DNA from: HLUCCA09 sp039822045
GTDB taxonomy: Bacteria > Pseudomonadota > Alphaproteobacteria > Rhodobacterales > Rhodobacteraceae
Assembly (NCBI GenBank): GCA_039822045.1
Contig: JBCBMY010000006.1
Location: 186,001-250,000 of the forward strand
Reading direction: 5' to 3'
DNA length: 64,000 bases
Shown here: piece by piece, positions 17,513-26,326 of the stretch
How the letters are laid out: each line of letters starts with the position of its first letter
How positions within the stretch are numbered: the first letter of the stretch is position 1
Translations under genes and position numbers: made by a program
Notes under the pieces: generated by a model
Databases searched by the model: none
What the model was told of the DNA's origin: nothing
What the model saw: the letters and a program-made list of their open reading frames with translations, nothing else

Positions 17513-19273
17513 TCAGGAATGCTCCTCTGCGGCCGTGTCGGCGAGCGCCCGATTGTAGGCCTTGAGCGCGTCTACCTGAAATAGGGCGCCCAGAAGATCG
17601 GGCTCGGCCCCGCTGGGCGGGCGATGGGCAACGGGCAGAAACGCGTGCCCCTCACGCTCGAAGATCGGCATGGCTGTCTCCAGCGTATCGCCGCGTGTGA
17701 TCCAGACACCCTGTTCGATCAGTTCGCGGCAGGCGGCCTCGGAGGCGGCGCGCGGGCTGTCCTTGGGGCGCATAAGGCCCGAGACCGTTAGCAGCGACAT
17801 CAGATAGGCCTGCGGCCCCGCAGCAAGATGGATCCCGCGGTTTTCGAGCTGTGTGAGGAAGAAGGACTTGTGGACGGCCCGGCTGGCGATGGCCGTCGAG
17901 GTGGAGACGGCCACCATGACCGCCAGGCCGGTCTGCCAGTCGCCGGTCAGTTCGAACAGGATGAGCGTGGTCGAGATCGGGGCGCCAAGCACGGCTGCGG
18001 CCACCGCGCCCATGCCCGCCAAAGCGTAGAGGGTCACGTTGCCCGAGACGTCAGGGAAGAGGCCGACGGCCACGTGGCCGAAGGCGAGGCCGGTCAGGGC
18101 CCCGATCATCAGCGAGGGTGAGAACACGCCACCGCCCATTCGCCCACCCATTGTGACCGCGACGGCGGCCACCTTTACGATCACAAAGATGACGGCTTGC
18201 GTGAAGGTGAGCTGGCCGGTGAGGGCGAGCCCGGTCGTTTCATACCCAACGCCGATGATGTGGGGATAGGCGATCGCAATCGCGCCGAGCAAGAGGCCCG
18301 CAACTGCCGGCCGCATCCAGCGGGGGAGACCCGAGCGGCGCGTGAGCTGTGTGCCGACCGCATCGGTCCAGAAGATCGCGCGCATCTGTGTTATGGCGAC
18401 GAGGCCGCTCAATAGCCCCAAGAGCAGGAACGCAGGGAGCTCGACATAGAAGGCCAGCATCTCGTCATCGACAAGGTCGAACTCGGCTACATCGCCAAAG
18501 ACCGAGCGGCTGATCACGGTGCCGGCGACCGAGGCGATGACGATGGGGGCGAAGGCGTGGACGGCATAGTGGCGGAGCACCACTTCGAGGGCGAAGATCG
18601 TACCGGCGATGGGCGCGTTGAAGCTTGCCGACACGGCGGCGGCGACAGCGCAGCCCAAAAGGTCTCGCGCCGTGAGGCCCGACGCGTTGATGCGGTCTGA
18701 CACCCATGTCGCGATGACGCCGGCGAGGTGCACGACCGGCCCCTCTCGGCCCGTTGACCCCCCGGTCGACAGAGTGATGAGCGAGGCGGCGGCCGAGGCC
18801 AGACCTTCGCGCTTCTCCACGCGGCCCTCTTTCAGCGCGGCGCCTTCGATCACATCGGCCACCGACCGGACGCGAGCATCGGGCGTGAAGTGATGCAGGA
18901 TAAGTCCCACCGCGAGGCCGCCGAGCACGGGTACACTCAGCACGAGCCACCAGGGAAGGGTGGCCGCGAACGAGTGGATGACGCGGATGTCGTCGGCGCC
19001 ATAGACGGTGCTCTGAAGCCAGATGATGCCCAGCCGGAACGTGACAGCGGCCAGGGCCGAGGCGATGCCGACGGCGAGGGCGATGAACCAAAACTGGACC
19101 TCGCCGGGGCCTTGAGCGCGGATCGCCTCCCAGGTCCGCGCGAGGCCGCGCAGAAGGGCGAGCGGATTGAGGAGCGTGCGGAGCCCGGCGCGCCCGGCGG
19201 TCGCGCCGCGCTGGTCGCGGCGGGGACCGGCGCTCGAGGCAGGGTCTGACTGGTTTTTGGTCGCGTCGCTCAC
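17513..19273 (-). CDS. ClC-family chloride channel/antiporter with C-terminal CBS region
   Basis: A 586-residue ClC membrane protein with about ten or more hydrophobic segments. It shows the selectivity-filter motif STGREGPVVH (family G-K/R-E-G-P), including the gating Glu, and the C-terminal channel end LGAPISTTLILFELTGDW. The last 120 residues look like CBS domains (LMSLLTVSGLMRP, LETAMPIFEREGHAFLPVA). The usual GSGIP motif is not evident, as in the ClcB-like group. GTG 19273 is chosen because residues upstream in the long frame are Arg-rich and carry no known domain. It is divergent to the flavoprotein gene at 19376. Confidence 0.85.
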   Translation of the reverse strand: MSDATKNQSDPASSAGPRRDQRGATAGRAGLRTLLNPLALLRGLARTWEAIRAQGPGEVQFWFIALAVGIASALAAVTFRLGIIWLQSTVYGADDIRVIHSFAATLPWWLVLSVPVLGGLAVGLILHHFTPDARVRSVADVIEGAALKEGRVEKREGLASAAASLITLSTGGSTGREGPVVHLAGVIATWVSDRINASGLTARDLLGCAVAAAVSASFNAPIAGTIFALEVVLRHYAVHAFAPIVIASVAGTVISRSVFGDVAEFDLVDDEMLAFYVELPAFLLLGLLSGLVAITQMRAIFWTDAVGTQLTRRSGLPRWMRPAVAGLLLGAIAIAYPHIIGVGYETTGLALTGQLTFTQAVIFVIVKVAAVAVTMGGRMGGGVFSPSLMIGALTGLAFGHVAVGLFPDVSGNVTLYALAGMGAVAAAVLGAPISTTLILFELTGDWQTGLAVMVAVSTSTAIASRAVHKSFFLTQLENRGIHLAAGPQAYLMSLLTVSGLMRPKDSPRAASEAACRELIEQGVWITRGDTLETAMPIFEREGHAFLPVAHRPPSGAEPDLLGALFQVDALKAYNRALADTAAEEHS

Positions 19274-19375
19274 GGTACTATGTCTTAGGTCACTGGCCGG
19301 CTCCTGCGAGCAGCCTTTCGGCAGCGCGCCGCCTCGCATAGAGTCGCGCTTCAACATTGGCACGGGAGGACGGGG

Positions 19376-20749
19376 ATGACCATGAGCGAGGCGGTGGACG
19401 ACCTGGCGCGCGATCTCGGGAGCCGGCTGGTGACAAGCGCGGCGGAGCGCGAGATCCATGGCCGGTCGGAGACCTACTTCGCGCCTGCCCCGCCCGATGC
19501 TGTGGCCTATCCGGAATCGACCGAGGAGGTCGCCGCCCTTGTGCGCGCCTGCGCGGCGCGGGGTGTGCCTGTGATCGGCTGGGGGGCGGGGACCTCGCTG
19601 GAGGGGCACGCGCTGGCGGTTCAGGGGGGCGTGGTCGTCGATTTCAGCCGCATGAACCAGGTTCTGCGTATCAGCGTCGAAGACATGGACTGCACGGTGC
19701 AGCCGGGGCTGACGCGGACAGGGCTGAACGATGCCCTGAGGGCGACGGGGCTGATGTTTCCGGTCGATCCCGGGGCCGATGCGTCGCTCGGAGGGATGGC
19801 GGCGACGCGGGCGTCCGGCACGACGGCGGTGCGCTATGGGACGATGCGGGACCAGGTGCTCGGGCTCGAAGCGGTTCTTGCCGATGGATCGGTCGTGCGG
19901 ACGGGCACACGGGCCCGAAAGTCATCGGCCGGGTACGATTTGACGGGGCTTCTGGTGGGGTCCGAGGGCACGCTGGGCCTGATCACCGAATTGACGCTGC
20001 GCCTCCATGGCCAGCCGGAGTCGCAGGCGACGGCGACCTGCGCGTTTCCGACCGATGGGGCAGCCGTCGACACGGTGATCGCGGCGGTGCAATTCGGGCT
20101 GCAGCCGGCACGGATCGAGTATCTGGATGCGGACGCCATCGCCGCGGTGAATGCACGCGACGGGCTGGGCCTGCGCCAGGCGCCGCAGTTGCTGGTGGAG
20201 TTCCACGGAACGGAACAGGGCGTGGCCGAAGAGGTGTCGCGGTTTGAGGCGCTGGCGACCGAGGCGGGGGCCGAAGGGTTTCTGTGGTCGACCCTGCCCG
20301 AGGAACGCTCGCGTCTCTGGGCGGCGCGGCATCGGGCCTATTGGTCGATTTTGGCATTGCGCGCCGGGGCAACGGCAGTTGTGACCGACCTCTGCGTGCC
20401 GATCTCGCGGCTTGCCGAGGCGATTGCCGAAACTCGCGCAGACATTGCCGAAAGCGGGATGATCGGGCCGCTTGTCGGCCATGTCGGCGACGGGAATGTG
20501 CATGCGGTGTTGCTGGTCGACCGGGACCACCGGGACGAGGTGGCGCGCGCGAAGGCGCTGGCCGACCGTATGGCTGAGCGGGCTCTTCGGCTTGGCGGCA
20601 CGGTGACGGGCGAGCATGGCGTGGGCCTGGGCAAGCTTGGCCATATGGCAGCCGAGCATGGCGCGGGGTGGCAGGTCATGGGCGCGATCAAGGCAGCACT
20701 CGACCCAAAGGGCATCCTCAACCCCGGCAAGCTGGTACCGCCGCTTTGA
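19376..20749 (+). CDS. FAD-linked oxidase, D-lactate dehydrogenase (cytochrome)-like
   Basis: A 457-residue flavoprotein with a PCMH-type FAD-binding domain and a C-terminal FAD-oxidase domain (GlcD/LDHD type). Motifs are IGWGAGTSLEGHALA, VQPGLTRTGLNDAL, FPVDPGADASLGGM and GYDLTGLLVGSEGTLGLI (FAD contact), and near the end VGHVGDGNVHAVLLV and GTVTGEHGVGLGK. The closest named relatives are D-lactate dehydrogenases passing electrons to cytochrome c or quinone, but GlcD-type 2-hydroxyacid oxidases look similar. A strong GGGAGGA site precedes ATG 19376; ATG 19382 is a second choice. Confidence 0.85.
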   Translation: MTMSEAVDDLARDLGSRLVTSAAEREIHGRSETYFAPAPPDAVAYPESTEEVAALVRACAARGVPVIGWGAGTSLEGHALAVQGGVVVDFSRMNQVLRISVEDMDCTVQPGLTRTGLNDALRATGLMFPVDPGADASLGGMAATRASGTTAVRYGTMRDQVLGLEAVLADGSVVRTGTRARKSSAGYDLTGLLVGSEGTLGLITELTLRLHGQPESQATATCAFPTDGAAVDTVIAAVQFGLQPARIEYLDADAIAAVNARDGLGLRQAPQLLVEFHGTEQGVAEEVSRFEALATEAGAEGFLWSTLPEERSRLWAARHRAYWSILALRAGATAVVTDLCVPISRLAEAIAETRADIAESGMIGPLVGHVGDGNVHAVLLVDRDHRDEVARAKALADRMAERALRLGGTVTGEHGVGLGKLGHMAAEHGAGWQVMGAIKAALDPKGILNPGKLVPPL

Positions 20750-20752
20750 TCC

Positions 20753-21688
20753 TCAGGGCAGGATGGAGATCCAGGCGGCCGTCGTGAAGATGGCGAAGGC
20801 CGTGCCAAACAGAACAGTGGTCGCGGCAACGCGGCGCGCCACGCCGTACATGTTGGCGAAGATATAGGCATTGATCCCGGGCGGCATGGCGCCGGTGATC
20901 AGGGCCGAGCGGAGCGCGGGATCGGAAAGATCGGCGGCCCGGCCGAGAACCCAGACGATGGACGGGTGGAGGACCAGCGCCACGGCGGTGGTGAAAGCGA
21001 TGGTGCGCAGGTCGCCCTCGGGCCGGTAGCGATAGAGAACGCCGCCGAGGCCGAAGAGTGCAGCGGGCAGGGCGGCGCGGATCATGAGGTCGATCGCGTC
21101 GATCAGAGGCCCGGGCATCGGGATCTGGCCAAGGTTTACCGCAAAGCCCGCCAGGATGCCGAGGATCAGCGAGTTGGCAAAGATCGCGCGGGCGATCTTG
21201 CTCAGCATGTCCGCCAAGCCGAGGCCGGCGCCCGAGGCGCGGGCCAACTCCATCGCCGTGATCCCAAGCAGATAGCAATAGGGAGCATGGATCGCGACGA
21301 TGGCGTAGTTGGCGGCCAGGGCATCGGCCCCATACGCGCGTTCGGTAATCGGCAGGCCGAGGAGCAGCGAGTTCGAGAAGAGGCAGCAAAAGCCGATGGC
21401 CACACTGTCAGTCCACGGCCGGGCGAACAGGAACCGCGCGCCAAGCATGGCGACAACGAAGCTCGCCGTGGCGCCGGCATAGAAGATCGACAGGAGTTCG
21501 GCGTCGAAGGTCTGGCCAAGATCAAGGGTCGAGATGGCGCGGAACAGAAGGCACGGGATCGCGAACTTCTGCGTGAACGCCATCAGCCCCTCGACCGCTT
21601 CGTCGGAGAAGAGGCCGCGCCAGACGGCGACGTATCCGAAGCCGATCACGAGAAAGACCGGAAGGATGACGTCGATCAGGGCACCCAT
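20753..21688 (-). CDS. AEC-family transporter (auxin efflux carrier type)
   Basis: A 311-residue membrane protein with about ten hydrophobic segments in the two-times-five layout of AEC carriers. The N-terminus VILPVFLVIGFGYVA and the segment FAIPCLLFRAIS match the family, as do LFGLGGVLYRY and PPGINAYIFANMYG in the C-terminal half. Bacterial AEC members export or import small organic acids such as malate or malonate; the substrate is unknown here. It begins six bases after the MBL-hydrolase gene and ends three bases from the convergent flavoprotein gene, so it closes a seven-gene minus-strand operon. Confidence 0.85.
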   Translation of the reverse strand: MGALIDVILPVFLVIGFGYVAVWRGLFSDEAVEGLMAFTQKFAIPCLLFRAISTLDLGQTFDAELLSIFYAGATASFVVAMLGARFLFARPWTDSVAIGFCCLFSNSLLLGLPITERAYGADALAANYAIVAIHAPYCYLLGITAMELARASGAGLGLADMLSKIARAIFANSLILGILAGFAVNLGQIPMPGPLIDAIDLMIRAALPAALFGLGGVLYRYRPEGDLRTIAFTTAVALVLHPSIVWVLGRAADLSDPALRSALITGAMPPGINAYIFANMYGVARRVAATTVLFGTAFAIFTTAAWISILP

Positions 21689-21694
21689 GCGGGA

Positions 21695-22492
21695 TCAGTC
21701 CGGGAAGGTGAGCGTGAGCCCGTCATAGGCAGGGGTCACGTGCGCGGGGGTCTCTGCGGCGACGGTGGCGTAGTCGAGGTCGAGATGCATGTTGGTCAGA
21801 ACTGCGGTTCGCGGCGCCGCCCTCTCGATCCACTCGAGCGTCATCTCGAGATGTGCATGGGTGGGGTGTGGCGTCCGGCGGAGGGCGTCGACGATCCAAC
21901 ACTCAAGCCCGTCCAGCGCCTGCCACGCCTTGTCGGGAATGAGCTTGGCATCGGGCAGGTACGCCACGTCGGCCACGCGGAAGCCGAGCGCAGTGATGCC
22001 TCCGTGGCCGACCTCAAAGGGGGCAAAGACAATCTCACCCCCCGCTCCGTCAATGGCGACTGGTCCGTTTATGGTGTGCATGTCGAGGATGGGGGGATAG
22101 GCCGAGCCCTTTGGCTGGACAAAGGCGTAGGCGAACCGCTCCAGAAGGCTTTCCCGGGTCTCGGGGTCTGCCCAGACAGGGAGCCGCGTGCGAAGGTTGA
22201 AGACGATCATGCGCAGATCGTCGATCCCGTGCACGTGATCTGCATGGGCGTGGGTGTAGATGACCGCGTCGAGGGTGCCGACGCCCGCATCGAGCAGCTG
22301 AGCGCGCAGATCGGGGGAGGTATCGATCAGAACGCGCGTCGTTCCGCCCTCCGCCACACGCTCGACGAGCAACGAGCATCGGCGGCGGTGGTTTTTCGGT
22401 TCGTTCGGGTCGCAGTCGCCCCAATGACCGCCGAGGCGGGGCACGCCGCCGGACGAGCCGCAGCCGAGAATTGTGAAGCGCAATTCGGCCAT
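21695..22492 (-). CDS. MBL-fold metallo-hydrolase (PhnP-like)
   Basis: A 265-residue metallo-beta-lactamase-fold hydrolase. It has the Zn-binding motif YTHAHADHVHGIDD, an Asp-containing strand LIDTSPDLRAQLL and a late His in NMHLDLDYATV. The opening ILGCGSSGGVPRLGG is typical of the PhnP/YcbX-like phosphodiesterase group. Many alphaproteobacteria keep this gene after tatD, as here. Its true substrate is unknown. It overlaps the tatD stop by one base. Confidence 0.85.
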   Translation of the reverse strand: MAELRFTILGCGSSGGVPRLGGHWGDCDPNEPKNHRRRCSLLVERVAEGGTTRVLIDTSPDLRAQLLDAGVGTLDAVIYTHAHADHVHGIDDLRMIVFNLRTRLPVWADPETRESLLERFAYAFVQPKGSAYPPILDMHTINGPVAIDGAGGEIVFAPFEVGHGGITALGFRVADVAYLPDAKLIPDKAWQALDGLECWIVDALRRTPHPTHAHLEMTLEWIERAAPRTAVLTNMHLDLDYATVAAETPAHVTPAYDGLTLTFPD

Positions 22493-23328
22493 CAGGCGCG
22501 CCGGGCCTCCTCGACGCCGGCGGCGGCGGTTTTCCAGAAGAGACGCTCGAAGTTCGCTTCGGTGGCAGCGGCGAAGGCCGGATAGTCGAGGCCCATCGTC
22601 TCGGCGCCGCGCCGCGCGGTATGGGCGGTGTAGGCGGGTTCGTTGCGACGGCCACGGTATGGCGGGGGTGCAAGGTAGGGCGCGTCGGTTTCAACGAGGA
22701 TCCGGTCGAGAGGGGCGGCAGCGAAAATCTCGCGCAGCTCATGACTGCGGGGGAAGGCGGCGATGCCCGACATCGAGAGGTAGAAGCCAAGATCGAGCGC
22801 CGCCTGTGCCAGCGCGGGACCGGACGAGAAGCAGTGCATGACGCAGGTGTAGGGACCGGCGCGATGCTCCTCGGTCAGGATGCGCGCCATGTCCTCGTCG
22901 GCATCACGGGCATGGATGATGAGGGGCAGGGCGGTTTGCCGGGCCGCCTCGATATGGATGCGAAGGCTCTCTTGCTGGGAAGCGGCGCTCTCTGCCGTGT
23001 AGTGATAGTCGAGCCCGGTTTCGCCAATGCCAACGAGTTTGGGATGCGCGGCGAGGGCGACGAGATCGTCTACCGTGGCCATGGGCTCGTCGGCGGCTGA
23101 CATCGGATGGGTGCCAGCAGCATAGAAGACCGGCGCGTGCGCCTCAGAGATGGCGCGGACCTGGGGCTCGGTCCGAAGCTTGGTGCAAATCGTGACCATG
23201 CGATGCACGCCGGCGTCGGCCGCGCGGGCGACCACGTCGGCAAGCTCATTGCCAAAGTCGGGGAAGTCGAGGTGGCAATGGCTGTCGGTGATTTTGGGCG
23301 GCAGGGGATTGGCTTCGGGCGCGGACAT
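22492..23328 (-). CDS. tatD: TatD-family metal-dependent hydrolase
   Basis: A 278-residue TIM-barrel deoxyribonuclease-type hydrolase. Metal ligands are visible in DSHCHLDFPDF (residues about 15-25), GETGLDYHY, IIHARDADED and LVETDAPYLAP, followed by RRNEPAY. TatD proteins act as 3'-5' exonucleases or D-Tyr-tRNA deacylase-like hydrolases in quality control; the activity is not certain for this member. It lies after holB, the standard alphaproteobacterial context (tmk-holB-tatD, sometimes with metG). Confidence 0.92.
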   Translation of the reverse strand: MSAPEANPLPPKITDSHCHLDFPDFGNELADVVARAADAGVHRMVTICTKLRTEPQVRAISEAHAPVFYAAGTHPMSAADEPMATVDDLVALAAHPKLVGIGETGLDYHYTAESAASQQESLRIHIEAARQTALPLIIHARDADEDMARILTEEHRAGPYTCVMHCFSSGPALAQAALDLGFYLSMSGIAAFPRSHELREIFAAAPLDRILVETDAPYLAPPPYRGRRNEPAYTAHTARRGAETMGLDYPAFAAATEANFERLFWKTAAAGVEEARRA

Positions 23329-23361
23329 CCGGGCCTCCTTCGCGTCGCGGCGTGCGGGCTG

Positions 23362-24477
23362 TCAGGCGGAGACGGGCGCGCGGGCGGCCCGGTCCAAGCT
23401 GAGGCACATATCGAGGAGGAGCGCAGCGGGGTCAAGGTTCGCCGCCCACCCCTGCCGTGCGCGCGCGGTCACAGAGGCCGATAGCTCGGCCCAGGCGCGG
23501 GCGGCAGCCGGGTCGGGGCTTAGCCGGGCCAGCACTTCGGCCTCTTTTGGAGCGGCCTCGGGGCGGGGCGGGCCCACAATGCCGGCGCGGGCGAGCCGGG
23601 CGAGGAAAAGCTCCACCATCTGAAGTGCCAGGGGCATGGTGTCTTGCGTGACGGAGCTTGCCAGGGCCAAGGCAGCCGGCCGGTCGATGCCCGGCGCGCG
23701 CGCGAAGAGGCCGACGAGGCGGGCATAAAGCTCAAGCCCGCCGGTTTCGAGCAACCGGTATGCGGCGCCGACGGAGCCCTCGGACAGCACAGAAAGGGCT
23801 GTGGCGTCATCGGGCACGACTGCACCGGTCTGAGACAGGGCCTCGAGCAGATCGTCCGGTCCGAGCGGGGCGAGGCGGAGCGTGCGACAGCGCGAGCGGA
23901 TCGTCGGCAAGAGGCGCGAGGGCTGGTGTGCAACCAGGAGCATCGTAGTGTCTGCGGGGGGCTCTTCGAGCACCTTCAGGATCGCGTTGGCCGAGGAGGT
24001 GTTGAGCGCATCGGCGGCGTCGACGATCACGGCCCGGCGGCCGCCATCGGCGGCAGACAGAGCGAAGAACCCTTTCAGCTTGCGCGCTTCGTCGACGGTA
24101 ATTTCTTGCTTGAGCCGCTTGGCGCGCTCGTCCCACGGGCGGCGAAGGACGAAGAGGCGCGGCTCGCTTCCCGCGGCGATGCGGCGGGCCACCGGGTGGT
24201 CGGCCGGGATGTCGAGGCTATCGGGCGGGGGCGGAGCGCCAAAGAGGCCGTCGCTCTGATCGATGGGCGTGGCCAACAGAAAACGTGCGATCCGCCAGGC
24301 GAGCGTGGCTTTGCCCACGCCCTCGGGACCGCTCAGGAGCCAGGCGTGGTGAAGCCGGCCGCTCTGAAACGTCTCCAGGAATGCGCGTTCCGCGGCCGCG
24401 TGGCCGATCAGGCGCGGGGTGTCGCGCGGATGGGGCGCGCCGGCGAGGCGGTCGGGCTCGGCGCGATCCTCGCTCAT
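23362..24477 (-). CDS. holB: DNA polymerase III subunit delta'
   Basis: A 371-residue clamp-loader subunit. The N-terminal AAA+ domain starts with PRLIGHAAAERAFLETF and the Walker A-like loop GPEGVGKATLAWRIA. LSAADGGRRAVIVDAAD and NAILKVLEEPPADTTM carry the Walker B and sensor regions, and IRSRCRTLRLAPL the SRC motif. The C-terminal half is the helical lid and collar part. ATG 24477 overlaps the tmk stop as ATGA, so tmk and holB are coupled. Confidence 0.94.
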   Translation of the reverse strand: MSEDRAEPDRLAGAPHPRDTPRLIGHAAAERAFLETFQSGRLHHAWLLSGPEGVGKATLAWRIARFLLATPIDQSDGLFGAPPPPDSLDIPADHPVARRIAAGSEPRLFVLRRPWDERAKRLKQEITVDEARKLKGFFALSAADGGRRAVIVDAADALNTSSANAILKVLEEPPADTTMLLVAHQPSRLLPTIRSRCRTLRLAPLGPDDLLEALSQTGAVVPDDATALSVLSEGSVGAAYRLLETGGLELYARLVGLFARAPGIDRPAALALASSVTQDTMPLALQMVELFLARLARAGIVGPPRPEAAPKEAEVLARLSPDPAAARAWAELSASVTARARQGWAANLDPAALLLDMCLSLDRAARAPVSA

Positions 24478-25103
24478 GCCGTGCGCGCTGCTGCGACAAG
24501 GTCTGCCACGTCTTGCGCCACGACTTCAGGGGGCCTGTCGCCTTCGACCAGGTGCACGCGTGTTGGGGCCTCGGCGGCCAATGCGCGAAACCCGTCACGG
24601 AGGCGGTGCTGAAAGTCGAGGCCCATCTCCTCGAACCTATCCTCGCCGCTGTCGCGTGCAAGACCGCGCGCCAGGGCAGTTTCCGGGGCCATATCGATGA
24701 TCAGCGTGAGATCGGGTTCGACCGCGATCACCTCGGCATGGAGGCGATCGACGAGCCCTCGCAGATCGGCCCGCGCGGCGCCCTGGTAGACGCGCGTGCT
24801 GTCGGCGAAGCGGTCGGTGATGACCGTGCGCCCCTCGGTGAGGGCAGGGCGAATCCGGCGCTCGAGATGATCACGCCGCGCGGCAGTGAAGAGCAGGATC
24901 TCGCTTTCGGGCGACCACCGGTGCGCGTCACCCTCAACCAGAAGGCGCCGGATCTCCTCCGCCCCCGGGGACCCGCCGGGCTCGCGGGTCAGCAGCGGGT
25001 CCTCGCCTTGTGCGACGAGCCGGTCATGGAGCATGCGGGCCTGGGTTGACTTGCCCGACCCGTCGATGCCCTCAAAACTGATGAAGAGGCCGCGAGAGGC
25101 CAT
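24474..25103 (-). CDS. tmk: Thymidylate kinase
   Basis: A 209-residue kinase that makes dTDP from dTMP and ATP. The P-loop is FEGIDGSGKSTQ near the N-terminus, then LLTREPGGSPGAEEIR, the DRF/DRFADSTRVYQG substrate motif and LTLIIDMAPETAL. The LID segment RDSGEDRFEEMG has Arg residues suited to a type I-like enzyme. ATG 25103 is the start because the frame upstream runs into the carboxypeptidase gene and has no kinase features. It lies 13 bases after the D,D-carboxypeptidase stop. Confidence 0.95.
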   Translation of the reverse strand: MASRGLFISFEGIDGSGKSTQARMLHDRLVAQGEDPLLTREPGGSPGAEEIRRLLVEGDAHRWSPESEILLFTAARRDHLERRIRPALTEGRTVITDRFADSTRVYQGAARADLRGLVDRLHAEVIAVEPDLTLIIDMAPETALARGLARDSGEDRFEEMGLDFQHRLRDGFRALAAEAPTRVHLVEGDRPPEVVAQDVADLVAAARTA

Positions 25104-25116
25104 GGCGCTGTGCCCG

Positions 25117-26307
25117 TCAGAGGGGGGAGGCCCGACCGGCGAGATCGCGCAAGAGGATGTACGCAGCCGTGCGTATGCGGGGGAAAAAGCCCCCGACGGG
25201 CACGCTGGCTTCGGCGACCAGGGGCAATTCCTGAAGTCCGATATCCGGCAGGTCGAGCAGGAGCGTGCCAATCTGCTGGCCTTGCAGGATCGGGGCCTTC
25301 AACGGGGTTTGGTAGGAGACCTCGGCCTCGATCGTGTCGCGCAGAAGCGCTGGGATCAGGAGATTGAGGTCTTCAGGCACCACCATGCCAACGGTCCGCG
25401 CGGCGCCCATATGCACAGGCGCTTCGGCAAGTCGGGTGCCCCCCTCAGCCACGGTGCGCTGGACGAACTGGCGGAATGCCCAATTGACGATCCGCTCGGC
25501 TTCTTCCAGGCGCGCCCTCTCCGTTTGGAGCCCCGTGACCACAAAGACGACGCGCCGATCTCCCTGAACGGCGGAACCGACGAGGCCATAGCCCGCTTCT
25601 TGTGTATGGCCAGTCTTTAGGCCATCGGCGCCAATGCCAAGCCCCAGGATCGGATTGCGGTTGCGCGTGTTCGAGGGCGCGCGACCATCGAACTCGTACT
25701 CCTGCAACGCGAAGTAGGTGTAGTATTCGGGGAACTCCTCGATCAGACGCGTGGCCAATTGGCCAAGATCGGCCATCGACATCTTGTGATCGGGATGGGG
25801 CCAGCCGGACGAGTTGACGAAATTGCTGTCGGCCAGACCGATGGCGCGCGCACGCTCGTTCATCAGGCGCGCGAAGGCCTCTTCGGTTCCCGCGAGACCT
25901 TCGGCCACGACCACGCAGGCATCGTTGCCCGACTGGACGATGATCCCCTTGATCAGGCTTTCGACCGTGGGCCGGTCGGACTCATCGAGAAACATCGTCG
26001 ACCCGCCCATCGCCCGGGCATTGGCCGAGACGCTGAAGCGCGTCTCCAGCGTCACGATCCCGTCGCGCAGCGCCTCAAAAAGCATGTTGAGCGTCATCAG
26101 CTTCGACATCGATGCCGGCGGCAATTGGCGGTGCGCATCTTTCTCAAGGAGCACCGTTCCGGTGGTTTGGTCGTAGACCCACGCGGCGCTGGCGCGCGTG
26201 TCAAAGGCTGCCCGCGCAGGGGCCGCCAGAGACGTTGTGAATGAGATAGCGGCGATCACGAACACCGCTTGAGCGGCCCGAAGGCCGGGAAGAAAGATGT
26301 TGATCAT
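25117..26307 (-). CDS. D-alanyl-D-alanine carboxypeptidase (PBP5/6 family, DacF/DacC-like)
   Basis: A 396-residue penicillin-binding protein that trims the terminal D-Ala of pentapeptides in the periplasm. A signal peptide (about residues 1-33, ending A-R-A-A) is followed by the active-site motifs SMSK (S-x-x-K, in PPASMSKLMTLN), SGN (in IIVQSGNDAC) and KTG (in ADGLKTGHT). A PBP5-like C-terminal domain occupies the last 120 residues (TVGMVVPEDLNLLIP). No clear C-terminal amphipathic anchor is seen. It belongs to the operon with the SPOR protein and tmk. Confidence 0.92.
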   Translation of the reverse strand: MINIFLPGLRAAQAVFVIAAISFTTSLAAPARAAFDTRASAAWVYDQTTGTVLLEKDAHRQLPPASMSKLMTLNMLFEALRDGIVTLETRFSVSANARAMGGSTMFLDESDRPTVESLIKGIIVQSGNDACVVVAEGLAGTEEAFARLMNERARAIGLADSNFVNSSGWPHPDHKMSMADLGQLATRLIEEFPEYYTYFALQEYEFDGRAPSNTRNRNPILGLGIGADGLKTGHTQEAGYGLVGSAVQGDRRVVFVVTGLQTERARLEEAERIVNWAFRQFVQRTVAEGGTRLAEAPVHMGAARTVGMVVPEDLNLLIPALLRDTIEAEVSYQTPLKAPILQGQQIGTLLLDLPDIGLQELPLVAEASVPVGGFFPRIRTAAYILLRDLAGRASPL

Positions 26308-26326
26308 GGCGGCGTCGCTTGTTGTC

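Noticed and set aside
20966..22585. 539-codon plus-strand frame across the AEC and MBL genes
   Set aside because: High-GC antisense frame, very rich in Asp, Arg and Gly, spanning two genes with strong family motifs on the other strand.
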